Positions 26,801 to 37,926 of a DNA stretch of 64,000 nucleotides are shown here, piece after piece. This DNA is from Tigriopus japonicus (Eukaryota; Arthropoda; Copepoda; Harpacticoida; Harpacticidae). The stretch lies in assembly GCA_010645155.1 (NCBI GenBank), contig CM021316.1, positions 1,292,612 to 1,356,611 of the forward strand, in the 5' to 3' direction. How positions within the stretch are numbered: position 1 is the first letter of the stretch; each line of letters opens with the position of its first letter. The notes beneath the pieces were generated by a model. The model did not search any database, had not been told where the DNA came from, and saw only the letters and a program-made list of their open reading frames with translations. A program made the position numbers and the translations under genes.

Positions 26801-29800
26801 GAAAACTATGGACAATGTTCAAGACACCTCCTCGATTATGGCAAGTAAATGGAACAACGAGGAGGAAAGAATCTCTGACTTGAAAAGTGGTGCCAAAAGT
26901 GACATTCACCAAGTCTTGAATCGTTGGCGAAACCCTCAATTTTCGTTTCAATCCGAAATTATTCCTTTAGCTCAGAGAGCCAGGTAAGAGATGTGCAATA
27001 AGATATGATAATTCGAGGAAAAAATACTATTTTGTCGACAGGTTTGAGTTTCCCGTGGGATCATTTCGATTTGAGAGGTCAATGTTTGAATCCTTGATTG
27101 TTCTCGGACAAGTTGATAAGAAATTCATCGCTGGAACCATTATTGATGGGAAAGACGGTTCAACGAAATTGGTTCTTTTTGATCAGCATGCTGTTCATGA
27201 GCGTATTCGATTAGAACAGATTATATCAGGTGAATATTTCGACTGGGTCCAATCACATGTTATTTACATTAATCATCGAAAATGAAAATTTGAGAAGTCC
27301 TTGTAATTAACTTACGTTTGCCTTGTATCAAAACATATTTATTACAATTCATCACCTTCAAATTGAAAAAAATATACATGAAAACAGAATAACTAAGCTA
27401 TCCACTTTTGATTTATGACACGAATCAAGGGCAAAATATTAAGAATTTGGCACGGTTTTAATTTAGGCTTGAGAAGTCATTTTGAAATTCTGGAGACGTT
27501 TGAGACCATTTTTGAAATGTGAATGCATTTGAATTTTGTTACTGAAGGTACGAGCAAAAACAGGATTAAATTTGCCAGAGTGGCCACGCGTACTAGCGCG
27601 TTCTTAAAAGTGCCGAGTGTAAGTGCTTCCCCAGACGGCGTAGGTTCGAATCCTGTTGGGGGTCGGATTGAAGCTGTCGGGAGAAATCCTTCAATTTACA
27701 GGGAATCGCATTCCTTGTAGCGGTAGTAAAAAAATCCGCAAAAAAAAAAAAAAAAAAAAAAAAATCATGCTTTAAGACAAATTTATGATCTTTTTCTTCT
27801 ACTCAGGTGTTAAGTAATCTTATGGATGTGGTTAGTAAAAATGAAGTCCAAGTACATTCAACTGTTTATTTCAAGTGATGTAACAAACCTCCTGTTTGAC
27901 CCTTCGAGTTTGCTCAACAAAAATACCGTTAAAAGCAAATCTAGAAAATACATTTCCAAAATATTTCAAAGCAACACAGCTGTTACTATCTCCATCTAAA
28001 TTCTACGTTTTAAGCATTTTAAAGTAACACTGAAAAGGAACAGACAGTACCAGTAAAGGGCTAGTTTATTCTTCATTCTCGGTAGGATTTGCATTAAACT
28101 TTGAGTGAGCATTACTTTTGTCTCCGACGTTCGATTGAGCTGAAAATTGAAATACGTTTTCTTATCAACATAGGCAAGGTCTCATCCTACTTAGAGCACT
28201 ATAATCCCACTGGAAATCATGATTCCTCACGTTAGCCACCCAGTCCAGAGAAATTCAATATTCTTGTTGTAACTAATGGAAATGCTATTCAGAACTCATT
28301 TCTCAAAGTATTTCTTGTGTCTTTTGTGCCAATGCTTTTTATTATTGTTTGTTTCAAGGTTTGGTTAAGTCATTAGGTATTCTTTTTGCAAATGTTTATT
28401 CATTTTCTAATAAAGGGCCAATAAACAAAAAAAAAAACCTTTATTTCTGTGTCCTCGCAAAGTCACAACTTTAGCTCAAAATACAATTGCTTATGATTAA
28501 CAAAACAAGGAAGTATCTTTGATTACAGACCAATATCCTGACAAGGCCAAGGTGGTTTCCGAGGGCTTATCTGAGCCCATCCAAGTTGTCATTGGCGAAG
28601 AGGAACTTCGAATCCTGCATACTATTCCCAATCCAATACAGAAATTTGGCCTTCATGTCGAGCTCTCAATCGATAAAACAGACACAGTGATCGTGGATCG
28701 AGCCCCTAAATGCTTTTTGAAGCGGGAAGCCAACGAACTTCGAAACCACCGTCCTTCACCATTGAAGGATTTAATTGCCACGCTTTTAAAGGACCTTGCT
28801 TTGACGGCAAGATCTAATCCTGCGTCCTTGAGCATGCTTCCAAAGACCATACACAATGTGTTTTGCTCCCAAGCATGTCGCTGTGAGTATGTTTTAGTAT
28901 AAAGCCTTTACGCCGAACTATTTGGAGCTTAAAACGTACACTCTGACACGCAAGTCTTGTCGTAATTTGGAGCCGAAATATTCAAGTATTGTAAGAATTT
29001 AAAAGTTATAGAATTTAATAATGATTTAATATCTATTGTACCACCAACTTGTCTCTTTGCCCTCGGAGGTAGTGCATATTTGGTATGCCGTAGACAAAAT
29101 TTGGAAGTTGTACAGCTCAAAGTTTTGCAATATCTTTCAGGTCTTTGGCATAAACTGTTGATGAACAGTTCAGATCAATGAGCTTTTGAATCATGATGGA
29201 CCGTAAAATTTCAATTGGATTTTGTGTGGGGCTGTCTCCAGAATGTCGGCGACTTTTTAGGATTGCGTTAAATTTGATTTCTGGTAGTCACTGCTTTTTT
29301 AATTGCTTTGAAGAAAGTTGTATCCAGCATGAATAAAACATTGGACATCAAATTGGCACTTGTTCCGCCAATGATTTAACGCTCTTTGTCATTAAATTAC
29401 TTCCTCTATTAATCCAAAAACTTTTAAGTGGCTGGTTTGAGGACACTGAATATTAACTTATTCAAATCTGTACATCCATGGGCGTAATATTTTGGGTCAA
29501 GATATGATTGTGACACAACTGCCGTGCCAAGGTTTAAATGTATCAGGTTTTGATAAATCAGGGACCCCTCGTCAGTGAGGACCTATTTCAAAACCAGACC
29601 TGATAATAATCTAAACTGAAGTTTAAACTCAAAGTTTGTCGTATGTCAATCAAACACCCTACCTAGAAATCAAAAAAATAAGTATTTGGATAGTATTTTT
29701 ACTGTTGTTAGCAAGTCACGGTTTTTTCAGGCAAGATATAAATGAACAATTGGGACAATTGAAATTGGCTACCAAAATTGAAAATCAATTCTGCAACCTT

Positions 29801-30351
29801 GTAAAGGAAGTAACAAAGAGCTCATTATTTTCTTTAGATCTTCAAGAAGGATCAGCTTTGCCAGAGATCTATTTACTTTTCAAATGGATGAAATAGGAAA
29901 GTTTATTACCAAAAAAATCAAATAGTGGAAAAGTGCAAATTAAATTGCATGTGTTACAAGTTCCTGTCAACTTGAATCATAACTCTAGGAACAAATGCAG
30001 GTGTAGACGAATATTACTCCTGTATATTCAACATTGTTCTAGAGCTTGTTTCTGTCCAACAAAACGGCTGTAAGAAAACATGTTTTCACATCAAGTTTCT
30101 TTCTAGCTGCCATAAAATTTGGAGATGCCTTGGATCTTGGAGAGTGTCGGCGACTTTTAGATGGATTGAAAACTTGCCAGGCCCCTTTTCAATGTGCTCA
30201 TGGTCGTCCGAGCTTTGCCGTATTAATGGACCTCTCACGATTATCGCGTTTAGACGAGGATCCAAGGATAAATAGGAAAATCATAAATATGTCAAAGCTC
30301 CATACGCTTATGTCAGATCAAAACGAAAACGATAATGAAAGTCATCAATAA
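23899..30351 (+). CDS. MLH3: DNA mismatch repair protein MLH3
   Basis: Eight exons: 23899-24051, 24122-24249, 24313-24446, 24512-24635, 25760-26983, 27042-27229, 28529-28882, 30107-30351, all GT-AG with consistent phase, giving 849 residues. An in-frame TGA upstream supports the first ATG. The N-terminal GHKL ATPase is complete: NAVEELVQNALDAGA (about 46-60), DNGRGI (78-83), GYRGEAL (114-120) and GTTVSVMDFMYNMPVR. The C-terminus has the metal-binding endonuclease motif DQHAVHERIRLE (635-646), ACR (766-768) and CAHGRP (798-803), which is the full set of a nicking MutL homologue. MLH3 pairs with MLH1 and acts in meiotic crossover resolution and some mismatch repair. The linker is short, making the protein closer in size to yeast Mlh3 than to vertebrate MLH3. 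A tRNA-Thr copy lies antisense in intron 4 and a SINE in intron 6. An AATAAA overlaps the stop codon. Confidence 0.93.
24766..24837 (-). tRNA. tRNA-Thr (UGU), possibly a decayed copy
   Basis: Nearly identical to the tRNA at 23317-23388, but with anticodon loop CTTGTAA (UGU) and 3' acceptor strand TGGTGGC instead of TGGGGGC. That change makes a C-T mismatch at the fourth acceptor pair. D, anticodon and T arms and both internal promoter boxes are intact. It lies antisense in MLH3 intron 4. It may be a working isoacceptor with one mismatch or a duplicated pseudogene. Confidence 0.75.
27575..27764 (+). mobile_element. tRNA-derived SINE with poly(A) tail
   Basis: The head resembles a class II tRNA (Leu/Ser-like): GAGTGGCCACGCG as box A, a long variable arm, and GTAGGTTCGAATCCTG as box B. 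The body then continues into CAATTTACAGGGAATCGCATTCCTTGTAGCGG and ends in about 27 A residues. The body end matches the sequence just after a LINE reading frame at 45660, so the SINE probably borrows its 3' end from that LINE. It lies in MLH3 intron 6, same strand. The frame at 27523-27720 is not a gene. Confidence 0.8.
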
Positions 30352-30979
30352 AATAATTAGAACTACAAACGTAAAGTAAGCGCTTTTTTGATCTTATAAC
30401 CTTTCTGTCGAACCATTCCAGGAGTTAAAACATTTCATAACGCATCGTGTTCACATTTTCTCACTGGTTGAGATTAAAGCGTCTCTAGTTGAGATCAGCC
30501 CTATTTTGATTTTTGCAAGAAATGGTGTTATCCTGTGTGTAAAAAAAACATATTTTTTCACGTGGTTTTAGTGATTGGAGATTTGGGTATCAGAACACTC
30601 ATATCAGTGATGTACCAAAAAAGGGAATTACCAAAAATGAAAGTTTCACCGAAAAGGAGCATAACCAAACAGAGAAAACTGACAACAACTTGTGTTTAAA
30701 ATAAGCAAAACCATAGAAAAGTCAACTTTTAAGTTGCAAGTCATCCATGAGCAAAGATATCAATCTTTCAAATCATTGACGAGTTTGAAAAATCGCAGAA
30801 AAAAACATCCATCATCATCAACTTAAGGAATCAACCCAAGTTTTTTAGCCCTTGTGGTCCTTTTTTATAATAAGTGAAACCTTTGGAACTAAAGCTAGAT
30901 TCCTATCCTCATCCAAGTTGTTCCGACCACGGAAATGAGTGTGCTAAATCGTTAAGTAGTCAATATTTTGAAAACAAGT
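30352..30979. other. Intergenic, MLH3 3' flank
   Basis: No gene. Near 30607-30670 the sequence CAGTGATGTACCAAAA followed by CACCGAAAAGGAGCATAACC looks like a worn, one-ended copy of the TAGTGATGGACC element family. Confidence 0.35.
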
Positions 30980-31019
30980 CTTCAAAATGGGTGGCCATCT
31001 CCTTCCCCAACACTGATCT

Positions 31020-32055
31020 CCCCCTTTAGGCTTCCACCAGGTGATCTCCGCCTAGGTAAACTCTCCCAACAGTTATCTCCCCCTGTAGTTTTCCACCACG
31101 TGATCTCTGCCAAGGTAACCTCTCCCAGCACTTATCTCCCCCTGTAGGTTTCCACCAGGTCATCTCCGCCTAGCTAAACTCTCCCAGCAGTTATCTCCCC
31201 CTGTAGTTTTCCACCACGTGATCTCTGCCAAGGTAACCTCTCCCAGCAGTTATCTCCCCCTGTAGTTTCCCACCAGGTGATCTCCGCCAAGGTAAACTCT
31301 CCCAACAGTTATCTCCATCAAGATAACCTCTCCCAGCAGTTATCTCCCCCTGTAGTTTCCCACCAGGTGATCTCCACCAAGGTAAACTCTCCCAACAGTT
31401 ATCTCCATCAAGGTAAACTCCCCCAGCAGTTGTCTCCGCCAAGGTTAACTCCCCCAGCAGTTATCTTCACCAAGGTAAACTCCCCCAGCAGTTATATCCA
31501 CCAAGGTAAACTCCCCCAGCAGTTATATCCACCAAAGTAAACTCTCCCAGCAGTTATCTCCGCCAAGGTAAACTTCCTCAGCAGTGATCTTCCCCAAGGT
31601 AACCTCTTCCAGCAGTTATCTCCCCCTGTAGTTTTCCACCAGGTGATCTCTGTCAAGGTAACCTCTCCCAGCAGTTATCTCCCCCTGTAGGTTTCCACCA
31701 GGTGATCTCCGCCTAGGTAAACTCCCCCAGCAGTTATCTCCGCCAAGGTAAACTCCCCCAGTAGTTATCTCCCCCAAGGTAAACTCCCCCAGCAGTTATC
31801 TCCGCCAAGGTAAACTCCACCAAAAATAAACTCCGCCAACATTGAACTCCGCCATGCTAAACTCCCCCCACATTGAACTCCTCTATGCTAAACTTCCCGC
31901 ACATTGAACTCCGCCACAGTAAACTCCGCGACAGTAAACTCCACCACAGCAAACTCCACCACGTAAACTCCGCCATGGTAAACTCCGCAACTGTAAACTC
32001 CACCATATCCCCGATAGTGATTTCTACCACAAGAAATTGCGCCATTGTAAAAGCC
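31020..32055 (+). repeat. 31-bp tandem repeat, left arm
   Basis: About 30 imperfect units following AAGGTAAACTCCCCCAGCAG + TTATCTCCGCC, with a measured spacing of 31 bp where units are clean (for example 31745 to 31776). Variants alternate GATCTCCGCC with TTATCTCCCCC, and toward the inner end the units shorten to about 20 bp (AACTCCGCCA type). Apparent open frames on both strands here are products of the repeat and not genes. Confidence 0.9.
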
Positions 32056-32224
32056 GCAACAAAATTACCTCCACTCCTGTTAAATTTCCTTTTGTTTGAA
32101 ACATCATTTCTCATGCTTACACTTAGACAATTATGAAACCAACTATATGTTTACTAAATTCATTCATGGCCTACCCAGTAGACTGGGTGAGTGTTGAATC
32201 AAATTCATTGATTCATCAGCACTA

Positions 32225-32817
32225 CAGGGTGTCCAAGAATTGATGGTGCATCGGAAAAAATAGATTTTCAATGGCTTAAAGACACGTTAGAGAAAAATAT
32301 ACTTTTGCAGATATGATTATAGTTCAGTTGCAAGTATCTTGGAACCCTTTCTAAGACTTCTTGTATCAAGCTATTCAAGTTATTTGACTGGGAATGGGGG
32401 CATGTGCTTTTTTATTTTTTCTCGGCCTCACTTTGCGTTTTTGACAGAGGTTGAAAATATGCTCATACTTCACATAATCCCTTCAAGTTTTAAAATATTC
32501 AGATCAAGGCTCTTCTATGATTGTTCCTCTTGCCTCCTGAACAATATTGAGTTGATATCTGAAGATTTAGATGTCCCTCGGACTTAATGATTATTGAAGC
32601 GTCCTTCCAAGACGAATTTTAGATACCTTTTTGACATGCTTTGCCTGATACGGTCTGAACCATTCAAATATTGTGGCATGCATTTGAAACTGTGGTTTCC
32701 AACGGGATAAGCGTTTTTCAAAACACTTCCTTATAGGATAGTATTTCAATGTTAAGGCATTTTTTGGTCTGAATGGCAAGGAAAAGTACGATGCACCATC
32801 AATTCCTGAACACCGTG
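32225..32817. mobile_element. Mariner-like MITE, 593 bp
   Basis: Lies between TA dinucleotides (32223-32224 and 32818-32819). The left end is CAGGGTGTCCAAGAATTGAT and the inverse right end is CACGGTGTTCAGGAATTGAT; the match extends about 31 bp to GGTGCATCG. TA target and CAGGGTGTCC ends are typical of the Tc1/mariner superfamily. The internal frames of 82 and 84 codons show no DDE/DDD catalytic signature. It is nested in the foldback element, so it inserted later. Confidence 0.8.
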
Positions 32818-33834
32818 TATGAAGATTATTAGAGAAAACAAGCATTTTTGTTCTCTAGATGGCACCTCTATTGTTTTGAAAGGAACGTCTACGCAGTGCT
32901 AGTAACGTCATCTATTGATTTTACATGAAACTCTCACCCAAAATAAATATCTCTGAATTGCTCAAGGTTATCAAAATATTTTAAAAGACATGGAGGATTG
33001 TTATTTCCGTGTTTAATCACAAAGGATTGTAAATTACCTAGTGCCAACATTGAAAAAGATGAGAATATGCCATGCTTCCAACGATTGCATTCGTGAATAC
33101 TCTTCATATCCAAATAGATCACTTTTCTCCACAATTGAAATCAATAGTAACTCATACAACCAAATTGATGTTTTGTCTTACTTTCTTAATTCAGCTACCC
33201 TGGTAGTTTTCGTTCCACATGCAACGTAGAGACGCTCTAGTACATTGAAGTGCTCTTGATGCCAGCCGTGCACAAACGATTATGTGCAGGTAAACTGAAA
33301 ATTTAACGAGAATTTTTCTCTTAAACAAGTGTGCCAACATGGAGAGTATTTCTTTTATTCATATACTTAAAAAATAATTTTGAGCTTTTTTTTGTTGAGA
33401 AACCCTACGAAAAACTATCAATTTGTTTTCAAGTAGCTTTGCAAAGAAAGAAAATTTGGCTTTCAATGAAAAAATATTGAGACCTGTCCAGAGGAAGCCC
33501 AACATCTTGAACAGCAATTCCACGTACCAATGAAATGACATTCAATGACATCTAGCGGCAGAAACTAGTCCTTCATATTTTGATGCAATATTTGGCCTTA
33601 ATTTACGATCAAACAGTATGACTTGGCGATATTCTTTCTTATAGACATTGTTCCTAAGGTCGAGTAGGATGAAAATAAGATGAAAAATGGCATCTTAGTC
33701 TCAACCACTAAGGTTCACATCAAGTTAAAAAATATCTACGCTCTATTCTCCCATGACTTTGCCCCTGTTTTGGCGCCATCTAATGGTAAATTTTGAAGCT
33801 TGCGCTAAAATCCACAATTAAGAGTTTTCTCAGG

Positions 33835-34122
33835 CAGGGTTTCTTGGGGCAGAGTTTGCCGTGGCGGAAATCACTTTGGGGGGAGTTTATTATGGGGGAG
33901 TTTACCATGGCAGAGTTTGTCGTGACGGAGTTAATCGTGGCGGAGTTTGTCATGGTGGAGTTTATTGTGGCGGAAATCACTGTTGCGGGAGTTTAACATG
34001 ACGGAGTTTGATGTTGGTGGAGTTTACCCTTGTGGAGATATCTGTGGGGGAAATTTACCTTGGCGGAGATCACCTGATGGAAACCTACAGGGAGATCACT
34101 GTTGGGGAAGTTGTATGGGAAC
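33835..34122 (-). repeat. 31-bp-related tandem repeat, right arm (inverted)
   Basis: The units read GGCGGAGTTTACCATGGC and variants such as GTGGCGGAGTTTGTCATGG, the reverse complement of the left-arm sequence. The outer end matches the left outer end as an inverted repeat. It is much shorter than the left arm. Confidence 0.85.
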
Positions 34123-34133
34123 CTTCAAAATGG

Positions 34134-36050
34134 TTCTTTCATAAAATAATATATGTCTCTTGTGCATTGAAACTTGTACTCATTTGTGCGACAGGCCATT
34201 TAAAAACATTCTTGAATGGAGGTGTACAATTCAAAAAATAATAGTTGCAATTCACTATGAGTTCACAATGAGCTAAGAATCTGATTTGTGTTTGCAAATA
34301 TGTTATTTGATTTGCGTTTTTAATAACGTCAACAATTGCTCTAGTTTTTATTGTTTCAACATTTGGTCCGAAAAAAAGAACCGTGTAAAATGACCACGAT
34401 ATGCTATAAAGTAAATCGATAGTTGGGTAAACAGCTCCTTAAATGATTGAGCTTGATAACCGACAAAGTCTGAAATGAACCCCAGGCAACAACACATTAA
34501 TGTCCAAATTGGAGTACAAACCGCCAAAAAAATAATTTTTACACTGATTTTGGGCTTCCGACGAACGGATCATTTCTCAGAAAAGTGTGTTTTCTTCAAC
34601 GCCTGAGGTAGGAAGTCCAACCTCAACGTTTTTCAATGGAACAGTGTAATCCAGGTGTGTAGCCCTTTTTTCAAATGTTGCGCTGGGACCTCGCTCCCAG
34701 TTTTTCCGCCATGTAGTAGCTTGGAAACGTGCGAGTGGTTCAGTTAAAAAGTGATTAATCAGACTTGTGTTAAACCTTTTGTCAAAATGAGTACAGAATT
34801 GACCAGGGTAGAGACATATGTTCGTCATCAAACAATCGATCTCAAAATTGGTTGGCGAAATGTTGAGCATTTGGGGATCTAGTTCTTGACTGCTTTTCAG
34901 TGATGGCAAATGAATGAATGTCGTGCTTCTGTCACCAGGCAAAAATTCTTGCAGAAAATGGCAGAATTTCATGCAAAAGAGGGAAGACCTTCTCCAAGTA
35001 ATTAACTGAACTTTTTGAGTCCTAACCATTCCTTCTCAAACTAATTTTGGATCTTCAACATAAGATGAAATACTGGCGTTTGTACCAAGCTTATTAAGAG
35101 GGGCAATGAAAATGATGGAAAAGAGCACACCAAAAAATGAAACTTTGTGGAATGAAGAATTTTAAATGAAGGTTACAAAAATCGCCACTAGATAGAGCCA
35201 AAACAGGGCCAAATTCTCTTGATTTCAGATTTAACCTCAACTTACACTTGTTGCCAAAATTGCAGCTTCCATCTGAAAGTGGATTTTTCTTCATGTTTCG
35301 AGTCTTTTAGAGCTCAGCTACGATATTATTGTGCTCAAAAATGAAAAAAAAACATGCTGAGTAATCACAAATTAAGGCCAAAGACTAAATGGAAGCACCC
35401 ACAACCGTTTCTACCTCAAGATGGCACTGATTGTCATTTTCTCTTAGGTTGAAGCTTAACTTTGTTTCCTTAAGAAGGCTTGCTCTGATGGTGAGTTGTT
35501 TATTTTGAGAACAAGAGAAGGCACCCAAGAAGGATGTGCTGAGGGCATGTTAAGTTCCGTGAGAGCCATCTAGGTGAAGCAAATGTGTTTTTTTTAATCG
35601 TTCATGCTGCTCAATGATCCTTCAGCCTCAGGATTTGCTTCCTTTATCTAATGAAGCTTTCAATCCCACTCTGGACCTTACCCTGCTTCCCACCGTTCGA
35701 GCTGATGAAGCAAGACCATGAATTATGCACCTTATCAAAGGTCATGGTAAAGTCAAGATAAACTACACCAATTGGCTGATGACTCCAAGCCTGTTAAAAG
35801 GTCAAGGAACTCTACAAGCTTAGACTTCATGATCTTCTCAAAAAAAATTACAAACTGCAGGCCAAGGAAATGTGCCTATAATTACAAGCAATTACACATA
35901 TCTGCTTTAAAAATGCAACAATATGAGCTAACTTTAATGCGGAGGGAAATTTGCCCTGATCCAGGGTTCAAGAGATTGAGTAGGAGAAAAAAGGAACAAG
36001 AATCTGTCAAATGGCAAGAAATGACAAATTCATCTAAAGCCAAAATTTGC
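34134..36050. other. Intergenic, no gene recognised
   Basis: A 150-codon frame at 34577-35029 (-) is the longest, but I recognise no domain, start context or splice partner, so it is left uncalled. The rest has only short frames. Confidence 0.4.
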
Positions 36051-36055
36051 CATCT

Positions 36056-36135
36056 CTGTTAGGGGTGAGGCACGGCGTAGTGCGTATTGCGTCGGTATGT
36101 CGTGCGGAAGGCTGGGGTTCGATCCCGGCTAACTG
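36056..36135 (+). repeat. tRNA-like SINE head
   Basis: GGGGTGAGGCACGGCGTAGTGCG acts as a box A-like segment and GGGGTTCGATCCCGGC is a strong box B in its own T-arm-like stem, about 50 bp apart. The acceptor ends do not pair as a functional tRNA, so this is a tRNA-derived repeat head. What follows to 36370 is unclassified. Confidence 0.5.
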
Positions 36136-36370
36136 CCACCCTCCAAACTCAACTCGGAGTCAAAGTTTGGCATTTGAGCTGTCTTTCAATGCACAAACAA
36201 CTCTTCAAGCTCAACTCTTCGAAGTCAAAATGTAGCTGTGAACTGTCTTTCAATATCATAAACTAGGCAAGATCCCGGGCTTGCCGAGTCCTAGTGACCT
36301 GTGGTATTAAGTTCACAGATTAAGTTACATGCAATAGTCACGGCCCTTGACGGCTTAAATGGGCAAACCT

Positions 36371-36470
36371 GAGGCTAGTTTTTAAAGACGCAAAGATCGA
36401 TCTTAAGATCGTACTTCAGTACTGTAAGTTCGATCTTGAGATCGATCTTTGCGCTTAAAAAACTAGCCTC
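36371..36470. repeat. 100-bp near-perfect hairpin
   Basis: Left arm 36371-36411 begins GAGGCTAGTTTTTAAAG and right arm 36431-36470 ends AACTAGCCTC. The arms match over about 40 bp with a few changes. Each arm contains its own small palindrome (CGATCTTAAGATCG on the left, CGATCTTGAGATCG on the right). The 19-bp centre, with CAGTACTG, is itself almost palindromic. It lies between a SINE head and a LINE/SINE tail, so it may be a foldback insertion inside an older repeat. Confidence 0.85.
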
Positions 36471-36704
36471 TGGGGTCATTCCCAAGGGTGAGGTACAAAT
36501 GAAGGCTTTAAGTGGAGCGGCAATATCCCCATTTGACGGACAGCCTCCATGAGATCGCACCTGCGAAGCTGCTTTCTGACTCCATCACAAAAAATACAAA
36601 AATACAAAGCCGCCATCTCTGTTTCTTAAAAGCTCTGTGTGCTCAACTCTCTTCGAAAACAGAAGCGAAAATGTCATGAAACAAAACGTCTGATGTCGAG
36701 TACG

Positions 36705-36780
36705 CACGAACTAGATTAATCATTAACTCTCTTTTTAGGGAATCCTATTCCTTGTAGCGGTAATGAAAAATCCAAAAATG
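36705..36780 (+). repeat. LINE/SINE 3' tail copy
   Basis: TTAATCATTAACTCTCTTTT then AGGGAATCCTATTCCTTGTAGCGG then TAATGAAAAATCC matches the sequence downstream of the LINE frame at 45494-45670 almost base for base, and the body of the SINE at 27575. It is one copy of a shared tail. Confidence 0.75.
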
Positions 36781-36789
36781 CGCTGATAT

Positions 36790-37065
36790 GTCCATATCAG
36801 TTGCCTGAATATTGGGTCGTAGTTTATGTATCGGTTTGGGGAACCATGTCTCCATTGGTTCACTTTACGTCCAAAATGATTGCTTGGGGCAATGTGTGTT
36901 TGTCCCACTTTGTGTCCCTCATGCTTCCATGTCCATGTCAGTTGCCTGAATATTGGGTCGCAGTATATGTATCGGTTTGGGGTACCATGTCTCCATTGGT
37001 TCACTTTACGTCCAAAATGATTGCTTGGGGCAATGTGTGTTTGTCCCACTTGTCTCCCAGTCCAA
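36790..37065 (+). repeat. 141-bp tandem duplication
   Basis: The block starting CAGTTGCCTGAATATTGGGT at 36798 recurs at 36939, a spacing of 141 bp, with high identity over about 115 bp; the junction segments differ. As 141 is a multiple of three, open frames run through both copies, but nothing else suggests coding. Confidence 0.8.
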
Positions 37066-37380
37066 GGACACTTGGGCACTTGACTCTTGGTGGCGGGTAC
37101 TTGCCCAGTCACAAGGGAGACTCCTTTTCTGCCTTTATTGGCTAAAATATTACCGGAGACGCTATATAGCGGTGGATTGTTCCGATTCATGCTTTGTCAA
37201 GAAAGTCTCCTTTGTTGCTTATGAACCGAGTGGATTTAGGGGCTTCAATGAACTGTTTTTTCTTTATGGAAATATTGTAGATCCACGTTTTTGGTTCAAA
37301 GTCAAGTCTAGACTGGATAAGAAGGCTAATCAGGGATACTTTATAGGTACAAGAAGGTAATAAGAGATAATGGTAATGAG

Positions 37381-37926
37381 TAGGGCCCGGAAATAAATTT
37401 TTTTAAATGTAAAATATTTTTAAAATATTTCCCCACTTTTCCTTGATTTTTTAAATATTATGGCTATTTCAAGGAAAAAGTAAATATTTTCTCGAATATT
37501 CTAGTCAAAAAAATATTTCGGGTAAAATTGAGGAAAAGAAATGAATAACCAATGCTAAAAAGAGCCTTCCCAAAATGAACCCAAAATACAAGAATCTCTA
37601 AAAATGGGACTTCTACTAAGATTAGACATTCACAACCAAAACTATTGTCATACACGAAAAAACTGCGCCATATATTGAGGCAAATTGAAAATTGTTTTGT
37701 TTTAATCAATTACATGTCAAGTTTGCCCCAAAAAACGGCCAAATGCTTCAATTAAACCAGAAACAAATTTGGAAAATCGGTGCACACAGTCAAAAATACC
37801 AAAAAATGGCCTAGTCAAAAAAAATATTCCTTAAATTTTCGGCTTTTTCCCAAATATTTTGGGCTTTTGAAGAAAATAAATGTTGGGTATTTTGTCACTT
37901 ATTTGCAAATATTTTTCCAGGCCCTA
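37381..37926. mobile_element. hAT-type MITE, 546 bp
   Basis: The left end TAGGGCCCGGAAATAAATTT and inverse right end TAGGGCCTGGAAAAATATTT match. The flanks are GTAATGAG and GTTATGAG (37373-37380 and 37927-37934), an 8-bp target duplication with one change. The interior is AT-rich, with AAATATTT motifs near both ends. No coding. A sequence starting TAGGGCCCGGAAAAATATTT at 41129 is a one-ended relative. Confidence 0.75.

Larger units (their letters stand above)
30991..34122. mobile_element. Foldback-like transposon with tandem-repeat arms, 3.13 kb
   Basis: Flanked by an 11-bp direct repeat CTTCAAAATGG (30980-30990 and 34123-34133). The two ends are inverted matches: GTGGCCATCTCCTTCCCCAAC on the left, GTTCCCATACAACTTCCCCA on the right read inversely. 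Both then continue into CAGGTGATCTCCGCC. The left arm (about 1.07 kb) and the right arm (about 290 bp) are built of the same 31-bp unit in opposite orientation. The middle holds a nested mariner-like MITE (32225-32817) and otherwise AT-rich DNA without a transposase frame. This layout resembles Foldback elements of flies and long-TIR MULE-like elements, which also make 9-11-bp target duplications. Non-autonomous as seen here. Confidence 0.8.

Noticed and set aside
31191..31540. Open frames of 83-87 codons on both strands in the tandem repeat
   Set aside because: They arise because the 31-bp unit lacks stops in some frames; the translations are simple repeats with no domain.
34577..35029. 150-codon minus-strand frame
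   Set aside because: No recognisable domain, no splice-linked partner and a composition like its surroundings; chance cannot be excluded.
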